Assembly: GCA_009787385.1 (NCBI GenBank)
Contig: WRGC01000007.1
Location: 1-52,718 of the forward strand
DNA from: Bacillota bacterium
GTDB lineage: Bacteria; Bacillota; Clostridia; Christensenellales; Pumilibacteraceae
DNA length: 52,718 nucleotides
Direction: 5' to 3'
Shown: in pieces, positions 35,658 through 42,910 of the stretch
Numbering within the stretch: position 1 is the stretch's first letter
Layout: the number at the start of each line of letters is the position of its first letter
Position numbers and translations under genes: made by a program
Notes under the pieces: generated by a model
What the model was told of the DNA's origin: nothing
Databases searched by the model: none
The model's input: the letters and a program-made list of their open reading frames with translations, nothing else

Positions 35658-36947
35658 ATGAAGACTATAGTAGCTTTGGCGACGCCACAAGGTAGAGGGG
35701 GTGTGGCAATTGTACGCATAAGCGGAGTAGATGCACATTTGCATTTGGACAAAATTTTTGAGACTAAGTACAATCAAGTATACAGAAAATTGTATCACGG
35801 CAAAGTTGTGTGCAAGGATTTTTGTGACAGTGCTATGGCGGTTAAGTTTGTTGCACCTTATAGCTATACAGGAGAGAATGTTGCTGAGATACATTGTCAT
35901 GGCAGTCCTATTGTAACTACTGGGATTTTGCAACAATTGATAGACAATGGCTGTTTTGTGGCAGAAAAGGGTGAATTTACCAAAAGAGCATTGTTGAATG
36001 GAAAGTTGGATTTGTTGCAAGCAGAAGGTGTGTTGGGTATTATAAACGCAGATACTACAGCACAAGTTGTGCAAAGCAATTTGCTTTTAGATGGAGCTTT
36101 GTCAATCAAAATAGATGCCTTGCAAACAAGGTTGCTTGATTGTATAGCAAGTATAGAAGTTGCTTTAGATTATCCTGAAGAGGGACTAGAATTGGATACT
36201 GTTGCACAATTGCAAGACAAGTTGACAAGTATACAGACAGATATATACAATATGCTAGCAGACTATAAGCGTGCAAGACTAATAAAAGATGGGGTAAAGG
36301 TAGTATTGTTGGGCAAACCAAATGTGGGCAAATCTAGTTTACTCAATGCTTTGGTTGGATATGAGAGAGCTATAGTAGACAGTGTTGAAGGTACTACTAG
36401 AGATGTTGTAGAAGATAGCTTTGCATATAATGGGGTCAAGTTTTTGGTATATGATACTGCCGGAGTGAGGGATACTGACAATTTGGTAGAACAACAAGGC
36501 GTGCAACGAACACATATTCAAGCCAAAGATGGGGATATTTTGGTATGTTTTGATGAATATATGGCAAATGATATTAGAAGTGTATTGGTATCAAACAAGT
36601 GTGATTTGAATAAAAACATTCAAAAAAAAGATATTGAAAATAGTGATAGACTTTTTATAAGTGCTAAAAATGGTATCAATATTGACAAATTGAAATCAAT
36701 ATTGTATAATAAATCTATACACAGTACGCCCAATCACGCTGTCATCAACACTATAAGACATTACAATTCTCTTAGACAAGCATATGATAGCATTGAATTG
36801 GCACTTTCAAGTTTGCATAGTGTCACATTAGATTGCATAGCTATAGATGTGCGACAAGCATGGGAAAGTGTCAAATCTTTGACGGGGCAAGCAATTACTG
36901 ATGATATATTAGAAACGATATTTTCTCAGTTTTGTGTAGGAAAATAG
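35658..36947 (+). CDS. mnmE: tRNA modification GTPase MnmE
   Basis: With MnmG it adds the aminomethyl or carboxymethylaminomethyl group to U34 of certain tRNAs. The start at 35658 gives the conserved N-terminus MKTIVALATPQGRGGVAIVR; an ATG 36 bases upstream overlaps the promoter. It is 429 residues, a little short of the usual 450-460. The N-terminal folate-binding domain is followed by the GTPase domain with G1 GKPNVGKS (219-226), G3 DTAG in VYDTAGVRD and G4 NKCD. The C-terminal Cys motif is FCVGK, complete. It is usually near the origin with rpmH and rnpA; here it pairs with rplI, 12 bp downstream. Confidence 0.96.
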   Translation: MKTIVALATPQGRGGVAIVRISGVDAHLHLDKIFETKYNQVYRKLYHGKVVCKDFCDSAMAVKFVAPYSYTGENVAEIHCHGSPIVTTGILQQLIDNGCFVAEKGEFTKRALLNGKLDLLQAEGVLGIINADTTAQVVQSNLLLDGALSIKIDALQTRLLDCIASIEVALDYPEEGLELDTVAQLQDKLTSIQTDIYNMLADYKRARLIKDGVKVVLLGKPNVGKSSLLNALVGYERAIVDSVEGTTRDVVEDSFAYNGVKFLVYDTAGVRDTDNLVEQQGVQRTHIQAKDGDILVCFDEYMANDIRSVLVSNKCDLNKNIQKKDIENSDRLFISAKNGINIDKLKSILYNKSIHSTPNHAVINTIRHYNSLRQAYDSIELALSSLHSVTLDCIAIDVRQAWESVKSLTGQAITDDILETIFSQFCVGK

Positions 36948-36959
36948 GAGAATTAAGCA

Positions 36960-37403
36960 ATGCAAGTTTTATTTAAGAAAGATGTAAAAGGTGTAGCTAA
37001 GATAGGTGATATAAAAGAAGTTGCTGATGGTTATGCACGCAATTTTTTGCTCAAACAAGGACTGGCGGTAGAAGCTACAAATATGGCAATCAATGCCAAA
37101 AAGATGCATGATTCGGCAGTAGCTCATCACAAAGCTGAAGAGATTGCAGCTGCTAAAGAGTTGGCAAAAAAAATATCTGATTCTAAGTTGGCATTGTCAG
37201 TCAAAGTTGGTACAAACGGAAAGCTTTTTGGAGCAATTAATACCAAGGATATAGCTCAAGCATTGCAGGAAAAAGGTATAGAAATTGATAAGCAACAAAT
37301 AGTATTGCGAAGCCCAATCAAAACAGTAGGTAGACATGAAGTTGCGGTCAAGGTGTATGCCGAAATTGTTGCCAAAGTAATGGTTACAGTGAGCGCTGTA
37401 TAG
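36960..37403 (+). CDS. rplI: 50S ribosomal protein L9
   Basis: It binds 23S rRNA near the L1 stalk. It is 147 residues with the hallmark N-terminus ([21 protein letters not shown], then [14 protein letters not shown]), a long central helix rich in Ala and Lys, and a C-terminal domain ending in the KVMVTVSAV strand. AGGAGA is 9 bases before the ATG, and the gene is 12 bp from mnmE, so they form an operon. It is commonly next to rpsF-ssb-rpsR or dnaB; the mnmE pairing is unusual. The repeat element begins 26 bp after the stop, with no separate terminator. Confidence 0.96.
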   Translation: MQVLFKKDVKGVAKIGDIKEVADGYARNFLLKQGLAVEATNMAINAKKMHDSAVAHHKAEEIAAAKELAKKISDSKLALSVKVGTNGKLFGAINTKDIAQALQEKGIEIDKQQIVLRSPIKTVGRHEVAVKVYAEIVAKVMVTVSAV

Positions 37404-37429
37404 CAAATGTGTTGTATCAACTCAATTTT

Positions 37430-37629
37430 GAGAGGGTAAAAATATAGCGTATTAACAAAAAGATACAAACAATCAACAAAACAGGCGTTATTATTTTTTG
37501 ACGCCAAAAAATAATCAAAAAAGCTATTGTGGGGTTGCAAATCCCCCCAAACTCTCTAATGCTTTAAGGTTGATTTTATTTAAGTTGTTAATTTCCTTTC
37601 ATCTTAATGTATTCTATTTGTACACTCAT
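37430..37629 (+). mobile_element. MITE-like element, copy 15 (orientation A)
   Basis: The ends are GAGAGGGTAAAA and TTTGTACACTCAT. It is flanked by a perfect 9-bp direct repeat CTCAATTTT (37421-37429 and 37630-37638). The first hairpin carries a paired change: ATTATTTTTTG / CAAAAAATAAT in place of ATTCTTTTTTG / CAAAAAAGAAT, so pairing is kept. Confidence 0.87.
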
Positions 37630-37659
37630 CTCAATTTTATAGTACAGGAGATAAATATA

Positions 37660-38247
37660 TTGGACAACAATTCTATTAGGACAAAATTTGATATACAAAT
37701 CAATACAAAAACTATTGCACTCAGTGGTATAGGTATTGCGCTATGCTTTGTTGTCACGGCTTTTATACAAATTCCTATGTTTGGGGGTGGGAGCGGATAT
37801 ATCAATCTTGGAGATAGTGTAGTATTTGTTTTAGCTTTTTTAGGGGGGCCTTTTGTGGGTGCGGTCACTGGTGGAGGTGGTGGATTTTTTGCAGATTTGT
37901 ATCTTGGATATCCTATGTACTCTGGGTTTACTCTTATTATTAAAGGTATAATGGGGTTTGTTGTTGGGGCTTTGGGAAGAATTTGGCTTAAGAGTATATG
38001 GGGATATATTTATACTATGATGATTGCTAGTGTATGGATGATTGTAGGTTATTTTTTGGTAGATGCGTTTATGTTGGGATTTGAAGTATCTGTTGTATCA
38101 ATTGGTGGCAACTTATTGCAATTTGTAATTAATATATTATTGGCAATAATGGCATATCCAACAGTAAAACGATTGTATGATGCCAATATTGTAGAAAAGG
38201 AATTGATGAGTTTGTTGAATATAGATGATAAAATAAATAAAGGATAA
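37660..38247 (+). CDS. ECF transporter S component
   Basis: A 195-residue membrane protein, the substrate-binding unit of an energy-coupling-factor vitamin or cofactor importer. The start is taken as TTG 37660 because AGGAG lies 10 bases upstream and no ATG fits; a longer reading would run through the repeat element. About five to six membrane segments are seen. The core GYINLGDSVVF...GGPFVGAVTGGGGGFFADL, with TLIIKGIMGFVVG downstream, matches S components of the PF07155-type group. No riboswitch fits in the 30 bp available upstream, so the vitamin cannot be inferred. EcfA/T must be encoded elsewhere. Confidence 0.82.
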   Translation: MDNNSIRTKFDIQINTKTIALSGIGIALCFVVTAFIQIPMFGGGSGYINLGDSVVFVLAFLGGPFVGAVTGGGGGFFADLYLGYPMYSGFTLIIKGIMGFVVGALGRIWLKSIWGYIYTMMIASVWMIVGYFLVDAFMLGFEVSVVSIGGNLLQFVINILLAIMAYPTVKRLYDANIVEKELMSLLNIDDKINKG

Positions 38248-38280
38248 ACTATACAATATAATGTCGTTTTATTTAAGTAT

Positions 38281-38334
38281 AAACTGTTGTGTAGTATTTG
38301 TGTATAAACTGTTGTGTAGTATTTGTGTATAAAC
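38281..38334 (+). repeat. Two 25-bp direct repeats carrying DnaA boxes
   Basis: The 25-bp unit AAACTGTTGTGTAGTATTTG plus TGTAT is present twice in tandem (38281-38305, 38306-38330) and a third begins. Two TGTGTATAA sequences, the complement of the DnaA box variant TTATACACA, result at 38299-38307 and 38324-38332. They precede a terminator and then a very AT-rich 240-bp stretch. Confidence 0.7.
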
Positions 38335-38344
38335 GAATTTTTTG

Positions 38345-38377
38345 AGAAGCTTTGGGTGTTAATCCAAAGCTTCTTTC
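38345..38377 (+). terminator. Terminator of the ECF S component gene
   Basis: AGAAGCTTTGG (38345-38355), 8-base loop, CCAAAGCTTCT (38364-38374), TTC. The perfect 11-bp stem also has T residues on its upstream side. Confidence 0.85.
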
Positions 38378-38450
38378 TATATCAATTATCAATAATTTTA
38401 AAGATTTTTATCAATTTTAAATATAAATTCAAAAACTTTGTTGAAAGTAG

Positions 38451-38550
38451 TTGACAACAATAATAAAGTATGGTATAACCTAACTTAGTTAACAATTAAT
38501 TAAGTTAATTATTAATCAAATTAAATATTAACTTTGCTAATATTTAATTT
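38451..38550 (+). promoter_or_regulatory. marR promoter with operator-like palindromes
   Basis: TTGACA (38451-38456), 17 bases, TATAAC (38474-38479). Immediately after is the 5-1-5 palindrome TAACTTAGTTA (38481-38491), which should cover the transcription start. A second, longer inverted repeat, AAATTAAATATTA-7-TAATATTTAATTT (38518-38550), lies in the leader. Autorepression by the MarR protein encoded next is inferred. Confidence 0.65.
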
Positions 38551-38622
38551 AATTATCTATTAGTTCTGAGTATATCAATAAAGGTTGTTGAATACTCTAT
38601 GAGATACTGTGTGGGAGATATT

Positions 38623-39051
38623 ATGGATTATAGGTCTTTGGCTTTAAGAATGTTAGAAAATTGGCAGTTGCATTTTAAGATTGGTAATAAGTTTTTTAAT
38701 ACAGTCAAGAGTCATGTCATGTTGTTGATGTGTATCGAACAAAATCCTGAGATTTTTCCTAAGGGTATAAGTGAGTTGGTTGGAGTGAGTCCACCTAGGG
38801 TTGCCACAGCTATCAAAGAATTGATGGCTGACGGACTTATTGTAAGAGAAATGGACGATGGTGATAGGAGACGAATATTTATTAGATTGACACCTAAAGG
38901 AAAAGAATTTTTGCAAGATCAAAAAGAAGAGTTTGTAAGAGGTACTACAACTTTGTTTGAGCTTTTGGGTGAACATGATGCTAAGGAGTATGTAAGGTTG
39001 TTAGAGAAAATTGCTACTATAAAAAAACAAGGTTTGTGTAAGAAAAATTGA
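38623..39051 (+). CDS. MarR-family transcriptional regulator
   Basis: A 142-residue winged-helix repressor. The start at 38623 (MDYRSLALRM) is supported by GGGAGA; an in-frame ATG 24 bases earlier lacks one. The DNA-binding helix is in GISELVGVSPPRVATAIKELMADGLI, and the wing is REMDDGDRRRIFIRLTPKG, the classic MarR DxRxxx-LTxxG pattern. It probably controls the two ABC exporter genes that follow, by a drug or metabolite ligand, and itself through the palindrome on its promoter. The 96-bp gap to the exporter has no terminator, so one operon is likely. Confidence 0.9.
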   Translation: MDYRSLALRMLENWQLHFKIGNKFFNTVKSHVMLLMCIEQNPEIFPKGISELVGVSPPRVATAIKELMADGLIVREMDDGDRRRIFIRLTPKGKEFLQDQKEEFVRGTTTLFELLGEHDAKEYVRLLEKIATIKKQGLCKKN

Positions 39052-39147
39052 GTACAAGGTTGTTGAGGATGATGTGTGTTAGAAATATGCACAACGCATG
39101 TAACTGATTTTTAAAAGATAATATTAAAGGAAGAATATAAATAAAAT

Positions 39148-40908
39148 ATGTTAAAGATAATGAGATATCTAAAGCCTGTAGAGTGGTTGTGGATTGCTTT
39201 GTGTATTGGCTTTGTGGTGTTGAGTGTATGGCTGGATTTGACATTGCCTGACTTTATAAGCGATATCACTAGAGAAGTACAGCATGAATCGCCAGATATA
39301 AACAATGTAATGTGGTACGGTGGACAAATGTTGTTGTGTGCTTTGGGGAGTGTAGCCGCTACAATTGTCGTTGGTTTTATTGCAGCAAGAGTGGCTAGTA
39401 GATTTTGTAAAGAATTGCGAAGTCGTATATATAGCAAGGTAGATGAGTTTGGTATGGCAGAAATCAACAAATTTAGTACTCCTAGTTTGATTACTCGTAG
39501 TACCAATGATGTGGTGCAAATACAATTAGTCGTTACTATGGGACTACAGAGTGCAATCAAGTCACCTATACTTGCTATATGGTCTATGGGCAAGATTGCA
39601 ACTGGTGGAGTTGAATGGACAATCGCTACGGGTATAGGCATTGCTGTTTTGATATGTATGTTTGTTGTTGTACTTGCATTGGCAATGCCTAAGTTTAGGC
39701 GTATGCAAATTTTGACTGACAATATCAATAGAGTAGCTAGAGAGAATTTGACGGGTTTAAGTATAGTTAGAGCATACAATGCCGAAAATTATCAAACTGA
39801 CAAGTTTGAACAAGCCAACCAAGATTTGACTAGTACTCAAATATTTAGTGCTAGGGCTATGTCCTTTGTAATGCCTACAATTGCCACAGTTATGAGTGCT
39901 CTTACATTGGCTATATACTGGATTGGAGCATACTTGATAAATAGTGCAGGACCTGGAAATGGGGCTTTAGAATTGTTTAGCAATATGGTTATTTTTAGTA
40001 GTTATACCATGCAAATTATATTGGCAATTATGATGATGACTATGTGGTTTATTATGTTGCCCCGCTCTCAAGTCTCTGCAAAACGAGTTATAGAAGTTTT
40101 GGATACTCAAGTAACAATAAAAAATGGTACGGCAATAGATGGTTTGAGTGGATTAAAAGGAAAAGTAGAGTTTAAGAATGTAGAGTTTAAATTTAGTCCT
40201 ACAGCTGAAGCAGTTTTGGATAATATCAGCTTTGAAGCTAATAGTGGAGAGACGGTAGCTTTTATTGGTAGTACGGGAAGCGGTAAGTCTACACTAATCA
40301 ATATGATACCTAGATTTTTTGATGCTACAAGTGGAGAAGTTCTTATTAATGGTGTCAATATCAAGGACTACGATTTGCAAGCACTTTACAATAAGATGGG
40401 GTACATTTCACAAAAGTCAGTTATGTTTGATGGTACAATCAGATCCAATGTTGCATTTGGTGATATAGGCAATGAGATGTCTGATGATGACATATATAGG
40501 GGGCTAGAGATAGCGCAAGGTAAGGAATTTGTACAAAACTTGGAAGATGGTCTAGAATCTCATGTAGCTAGAGGTGGAGCCAACTTTAGTGGTGGACAAA
40601 AACAAAGGTTGTCTATAGCTAGAGCAATAGCAAAACGCCCAGAGTTTTTGATATTTGATGACAGTTTTTCGGCGTTGGATTATAAGACGGACAGAAATCT
40701 TAGAGCGGCAATCAAGCAACATACTGCAGATACTACTGTGTTGGTTGTAGCACAACGCATAGGAACAATTATGGACGCTGACCAAATAATAGTATTGGAC
40801 AATGGCAAAATGGTTGGCAAGGGCAAACATAGAGAGTTGTTGCAAAATTGTCCTGTATATTTAGAAATAGCTAAATCACAACTCAGTGAGGAGGAATTGG
40901 CAATATGA
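39148..40908 (+). CDS. ABC exporter half-transporter, degenerate catalytic site
   Basis: A 586-residue type IV (B-family) ABC half-transporter with six membrane segments and a C-terminal ATPase. It is probably one half of a heterodimeric multidrug or lipid exporter with the next gene. Walker A is GSTGSGKST (about residue 374), the signature is FSGGQKQRLSIARAI, and Walker B is FLIFDDSFSALD, where the catalytic Glu is replaced by Asp. In TM287/288- and BmrCD-type pairs, this half carries the non-catalytic site and donates a good signature motif. AAGGAAG is 17 bases upstream; MRYLKP four residues in is an alternative start. The stop overlaps the next start (ATGA). Confidence 0.92.
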   Translation: MLKIMRYLKPVEWLWIALCIGFVVLSVWLDLTLPDFISDITREVQHESPDINNVMWYGGQMLLCALGSVAATIVVGFIAARVASRFCKELRSRIYSKVDEFGMAEINKFSTPSLITRSTNDVVQIQLVVTMGLQSAIKSPILAIWSMGKIATGGVEWTIATGIGIAVLICMFVVVLALAMPKFRRMQILTDNINRVARENLTGLSIVRAYNAENYQTDKFEQANQDLTSTQIFSARAMSFVMPTIATVMSALTLAIYWIGAYLINSAGPGNGALELFSNMVIFSSYTMQIILAIMMMTMWFIMLPRSQVSAKRVIEVLDTQVTIKNGTAIDGLSGLKGKVEFKNVEFKFSPTAEAVLDNISFEANSGETVAFIGSTGSGKSTLINMIPRFFDATSGEVLINGVNIKDYDLQALYNKMGYISQKSVMFDGTIRSNVAFGDIGNEMSDDDIYRGLEIAQGKEFVQNLEDGLESHVARGGANFSGGQKQRLSIARAIAKRPEFLIFDDSFSALDYKTDRNLRAAIKQHTADTTVLVVAQRIGTIMDADQIIVLDNGKMVGKGKHRELLQNCPVYLEIAKSQLSEEELAI

Positions 40909-42740
40909 GTGAAAAGGAAAATAGTACAAGTGCTACAACATCAAGTCCAACAGTGATGCGTGGCATGCAAGGTGGCAAGGCAAAGGCAAAGAACTTTAAG
41001 GGTACAATGGCTAAGTTGCTAAAGTATGCCAAAAGATATATGCTTTGGGTAGTATTGTCAATGCTTATGATAAGTGTTGGAGGGGTCTTGCAAATCATGG
41101 GACCTGGTCTTTTAGGCGATCTTACCAACGAGATACAAAATGGTTTGAGATTGGGAATAGACATGGTAGTGATTTCACGCATTGCGTGGACTATGGCAAT
41201 TATGTATGGTTGCATGTATGTGTTGTATATACTTAGTGACTATATTATGGCATCTATAATACAGAAAATTGCCAAATCAATGCGTACTGATATATCCAAC
41301 AAAATAAATAGATTGCCTTTTTCATATTTTCATGGACACAGTTATGGAGATATTTTAAGTAGGATAACCAATGATGTGGATACCATTAGTACATCTTTGA
41401 GTCAAAGTGGAAGTATGGTTGCTAGAGCTAGTGCTATGCTAGTAAGTTGTATTATTATGATGTTTTATACCAATTGGATTTTGGCTTTTACAGCTATTGG
41501 TACTGTATTGTTGGGATTTGTTGGAATGGTATTGGTTATGAAACAGTCACAAAAATACTTTATGCTTAATGCAAAACAAATGGGTGATATGAATGGGCAT
41601 ATAGAAGAAGCTTATTCGGGTCATGGTATTATTAAGGTTTATAATGCAAGTCACAATTCCAAAAAGGCATTTGAAGATATCAATCGCAAGTTAGATGTAA
41701 GTGGGTACAGGTCACAGTTTTTTAGTGGTTTGATGATGCCAATAATGGGATTTATTGGCAACTTGGGATATGTTGCAGTATGTGTAGTAGGGGCAGTATT
41801 AGTTATTAATACTGGCATGGAATTTGGAGTAATTGTTGCTTTTATGATTTATGTGAGATTATTCAACTTTCCGTTGTCACAATTGGCTCAAGCAGCTCAA
41901 AACTTGCAAAGAGCGGCAGCTTCATGTGAAAGAGTGTTTGAATTCTTAGAAGAAAAGGAAATGGAAGATGAGAGTCTTAAAGAAAAAAGATTGCAAAATA
42001 TAAATGGTTCTATAGAGTTTGAGCATGTTAAGTTTGGATATACTGCCGAAAAGACAATAATAAAAGATTTTTCAGTCAAAGTTAGTCCTGGGCAAAAGGT
42101 GGCAATTGTAGGTCCAACAGGAGCGGGCAAGACTACGATAGTCAATTTACTTATGAGATTTTATGAGATAGATAGCGGTACAATATATATAGATGGAATA
42201 CCTACCAATCAAGTTAGACGAGAAGATGTCCACGAACAATTTGATATGGTATTGCAAGATACTTGGATATTTGAAGGGACAATTAAAGAAAATATAGTTT
42301 ATTCAAAGAAAGGTGTGACAGATGAGCAAGTAATAGAAGCGTGCAAGACTGTAGGCTTACATCACTTTGTAATGACTTTAGCTGATGGTTATGATACAAT
42401 ACTCAATGACAAGGCAAGCTTGAGTGAAGGACAAAAACAGTTGTTGACTATAGCTAGAGCAATAATCAAGAATAGTCCATTGCTAATATTAGACGAAGCA
42501 ACATCAAGCGTAGATACTCGTACAGAGAGAATAGTACAAGCAGCTATGGATAGACTTACTCAAGGCAGAACTAGCTTTGTAATAGCACATAGATTGAGTA
42601 CAATCAAAAATGCTGATATTATTTTGGTAATGAAAAATGGTGATATTATTGAGAGTGGCAATCACGATGTTTTGCTTGAAAAAGGTGGTTTTTATGCCGA
42701 ACTTTACAATAGTCAGTTTGAAGAAGGTGAAGCCGCTTAG
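40905..42740 (+). CDS. ABC exporter half-transporter, catalytic partner
   Basis: A 611-residue half-transporter with an Ala/Lys/Thr-rich cytoplasmic N-terminus (about 45 residues), six membrane segments and an ATPase domain. Walker A is GPTGAGKTT and Walker B LLILDEATSSVD has the catalytic Glu, but the signature is LSEGQKQLLTIARAI with Gly to Glu. This is the mirror image of the upstream subunit: its intact Walker sites and the partner's intact signature form the one active site of the heterodimer. GAGGA lies before the overlapping ATG. Export of drugs or lipids is the usual role; the substrate is unknown. Confidence 0.93.
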   Translation: MSEKENSTSATTSSPTVMRGMQGGKAKAKNFKGTMAKLLKYAKRYMLWVVLSMLMISVGGVLQIMGPGLLGDLTNEIQNGLRLGIDMVVISRIAWTMAIMYGCMYVLYILSDYIMASIIQKIAKSMRTDISNKINRLPFSYFHGHSYGDILSRITNDVDTISTSLSQSGSMVARASAMLVSCIIMMFYTNWILAFTAIGTVLLGFVGMVLVMKQSQKYFMLNAKQMGDMNGHIEEAYSGHGIIKVYNASHNSKKAFEDINRKLDVSGYRSQFFSGLMMPIMGFIGNLGYVAVCVVGAVLVINTGMEFGVIVAFMIYVRLFNFPLSQLAQAAQNLQRAAASCERVFEFLEEKEMEDESLKEKRLQNINGSIEFEHVKFGYTAEKTIIKDFSVKVSPGQKVAIVGPTGAGKTTIVNLLMRFYEIDSGTIYIDGIPTNQVRREDVHEQFDMVLQDTWIFEGTIKENIVYSKKGVTDEQVIEACKTVGLHHFVMTLADGYDTILNDKASLSEGQKQLLTIARAIIKNSPLLILDEATSSVDTRTERIVQAAMDRLTQGRTSFVIAHRLSTIKNADIILVMKNGDIIESGNHDVLLEKGGFYAELYNSQFEEGEAA

Positions 42741-42791
42741 GGCTGGTTGATAGAATTGAGCTAATTTAAAATAACAATGTATTGCTATTTT

Positions 42792-42824
42792 GTAGAGATT
42801 GGATGTGCCAATCTCTACTTTTTT
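42792..42824 (+). terminator. Terminator of the marR-ABC exporter operon
   Basis: GTAGAGATTGG, loop ATGTG, CCAATCTCTAC and six T residues: a perfect 11-bp stem 51 bp after the stop codon. Confidence 0.92.
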
Positions 42825-42910
42825 AGTATTTGATAAAGTTAAATACTGTTAGTAATATTTTTAAAAATTTTGTTATGATATTTATTTGCAAAATAATAAA
42901 TACTATATAT

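Noticed and set aside
37498..37659. N-terminal extension of the ECF S component through the repeat element
   Set aside because: The extension is repeat sequence read as protein. A TTG with AGGAG 10 bases upstream gives the family's normal length.
38281..38550. Main chromosomal origin
   Set aside because: Only two DnaA boxes, no dnaN, and genes on both sides run the same way, with no sign of divergent replichores.
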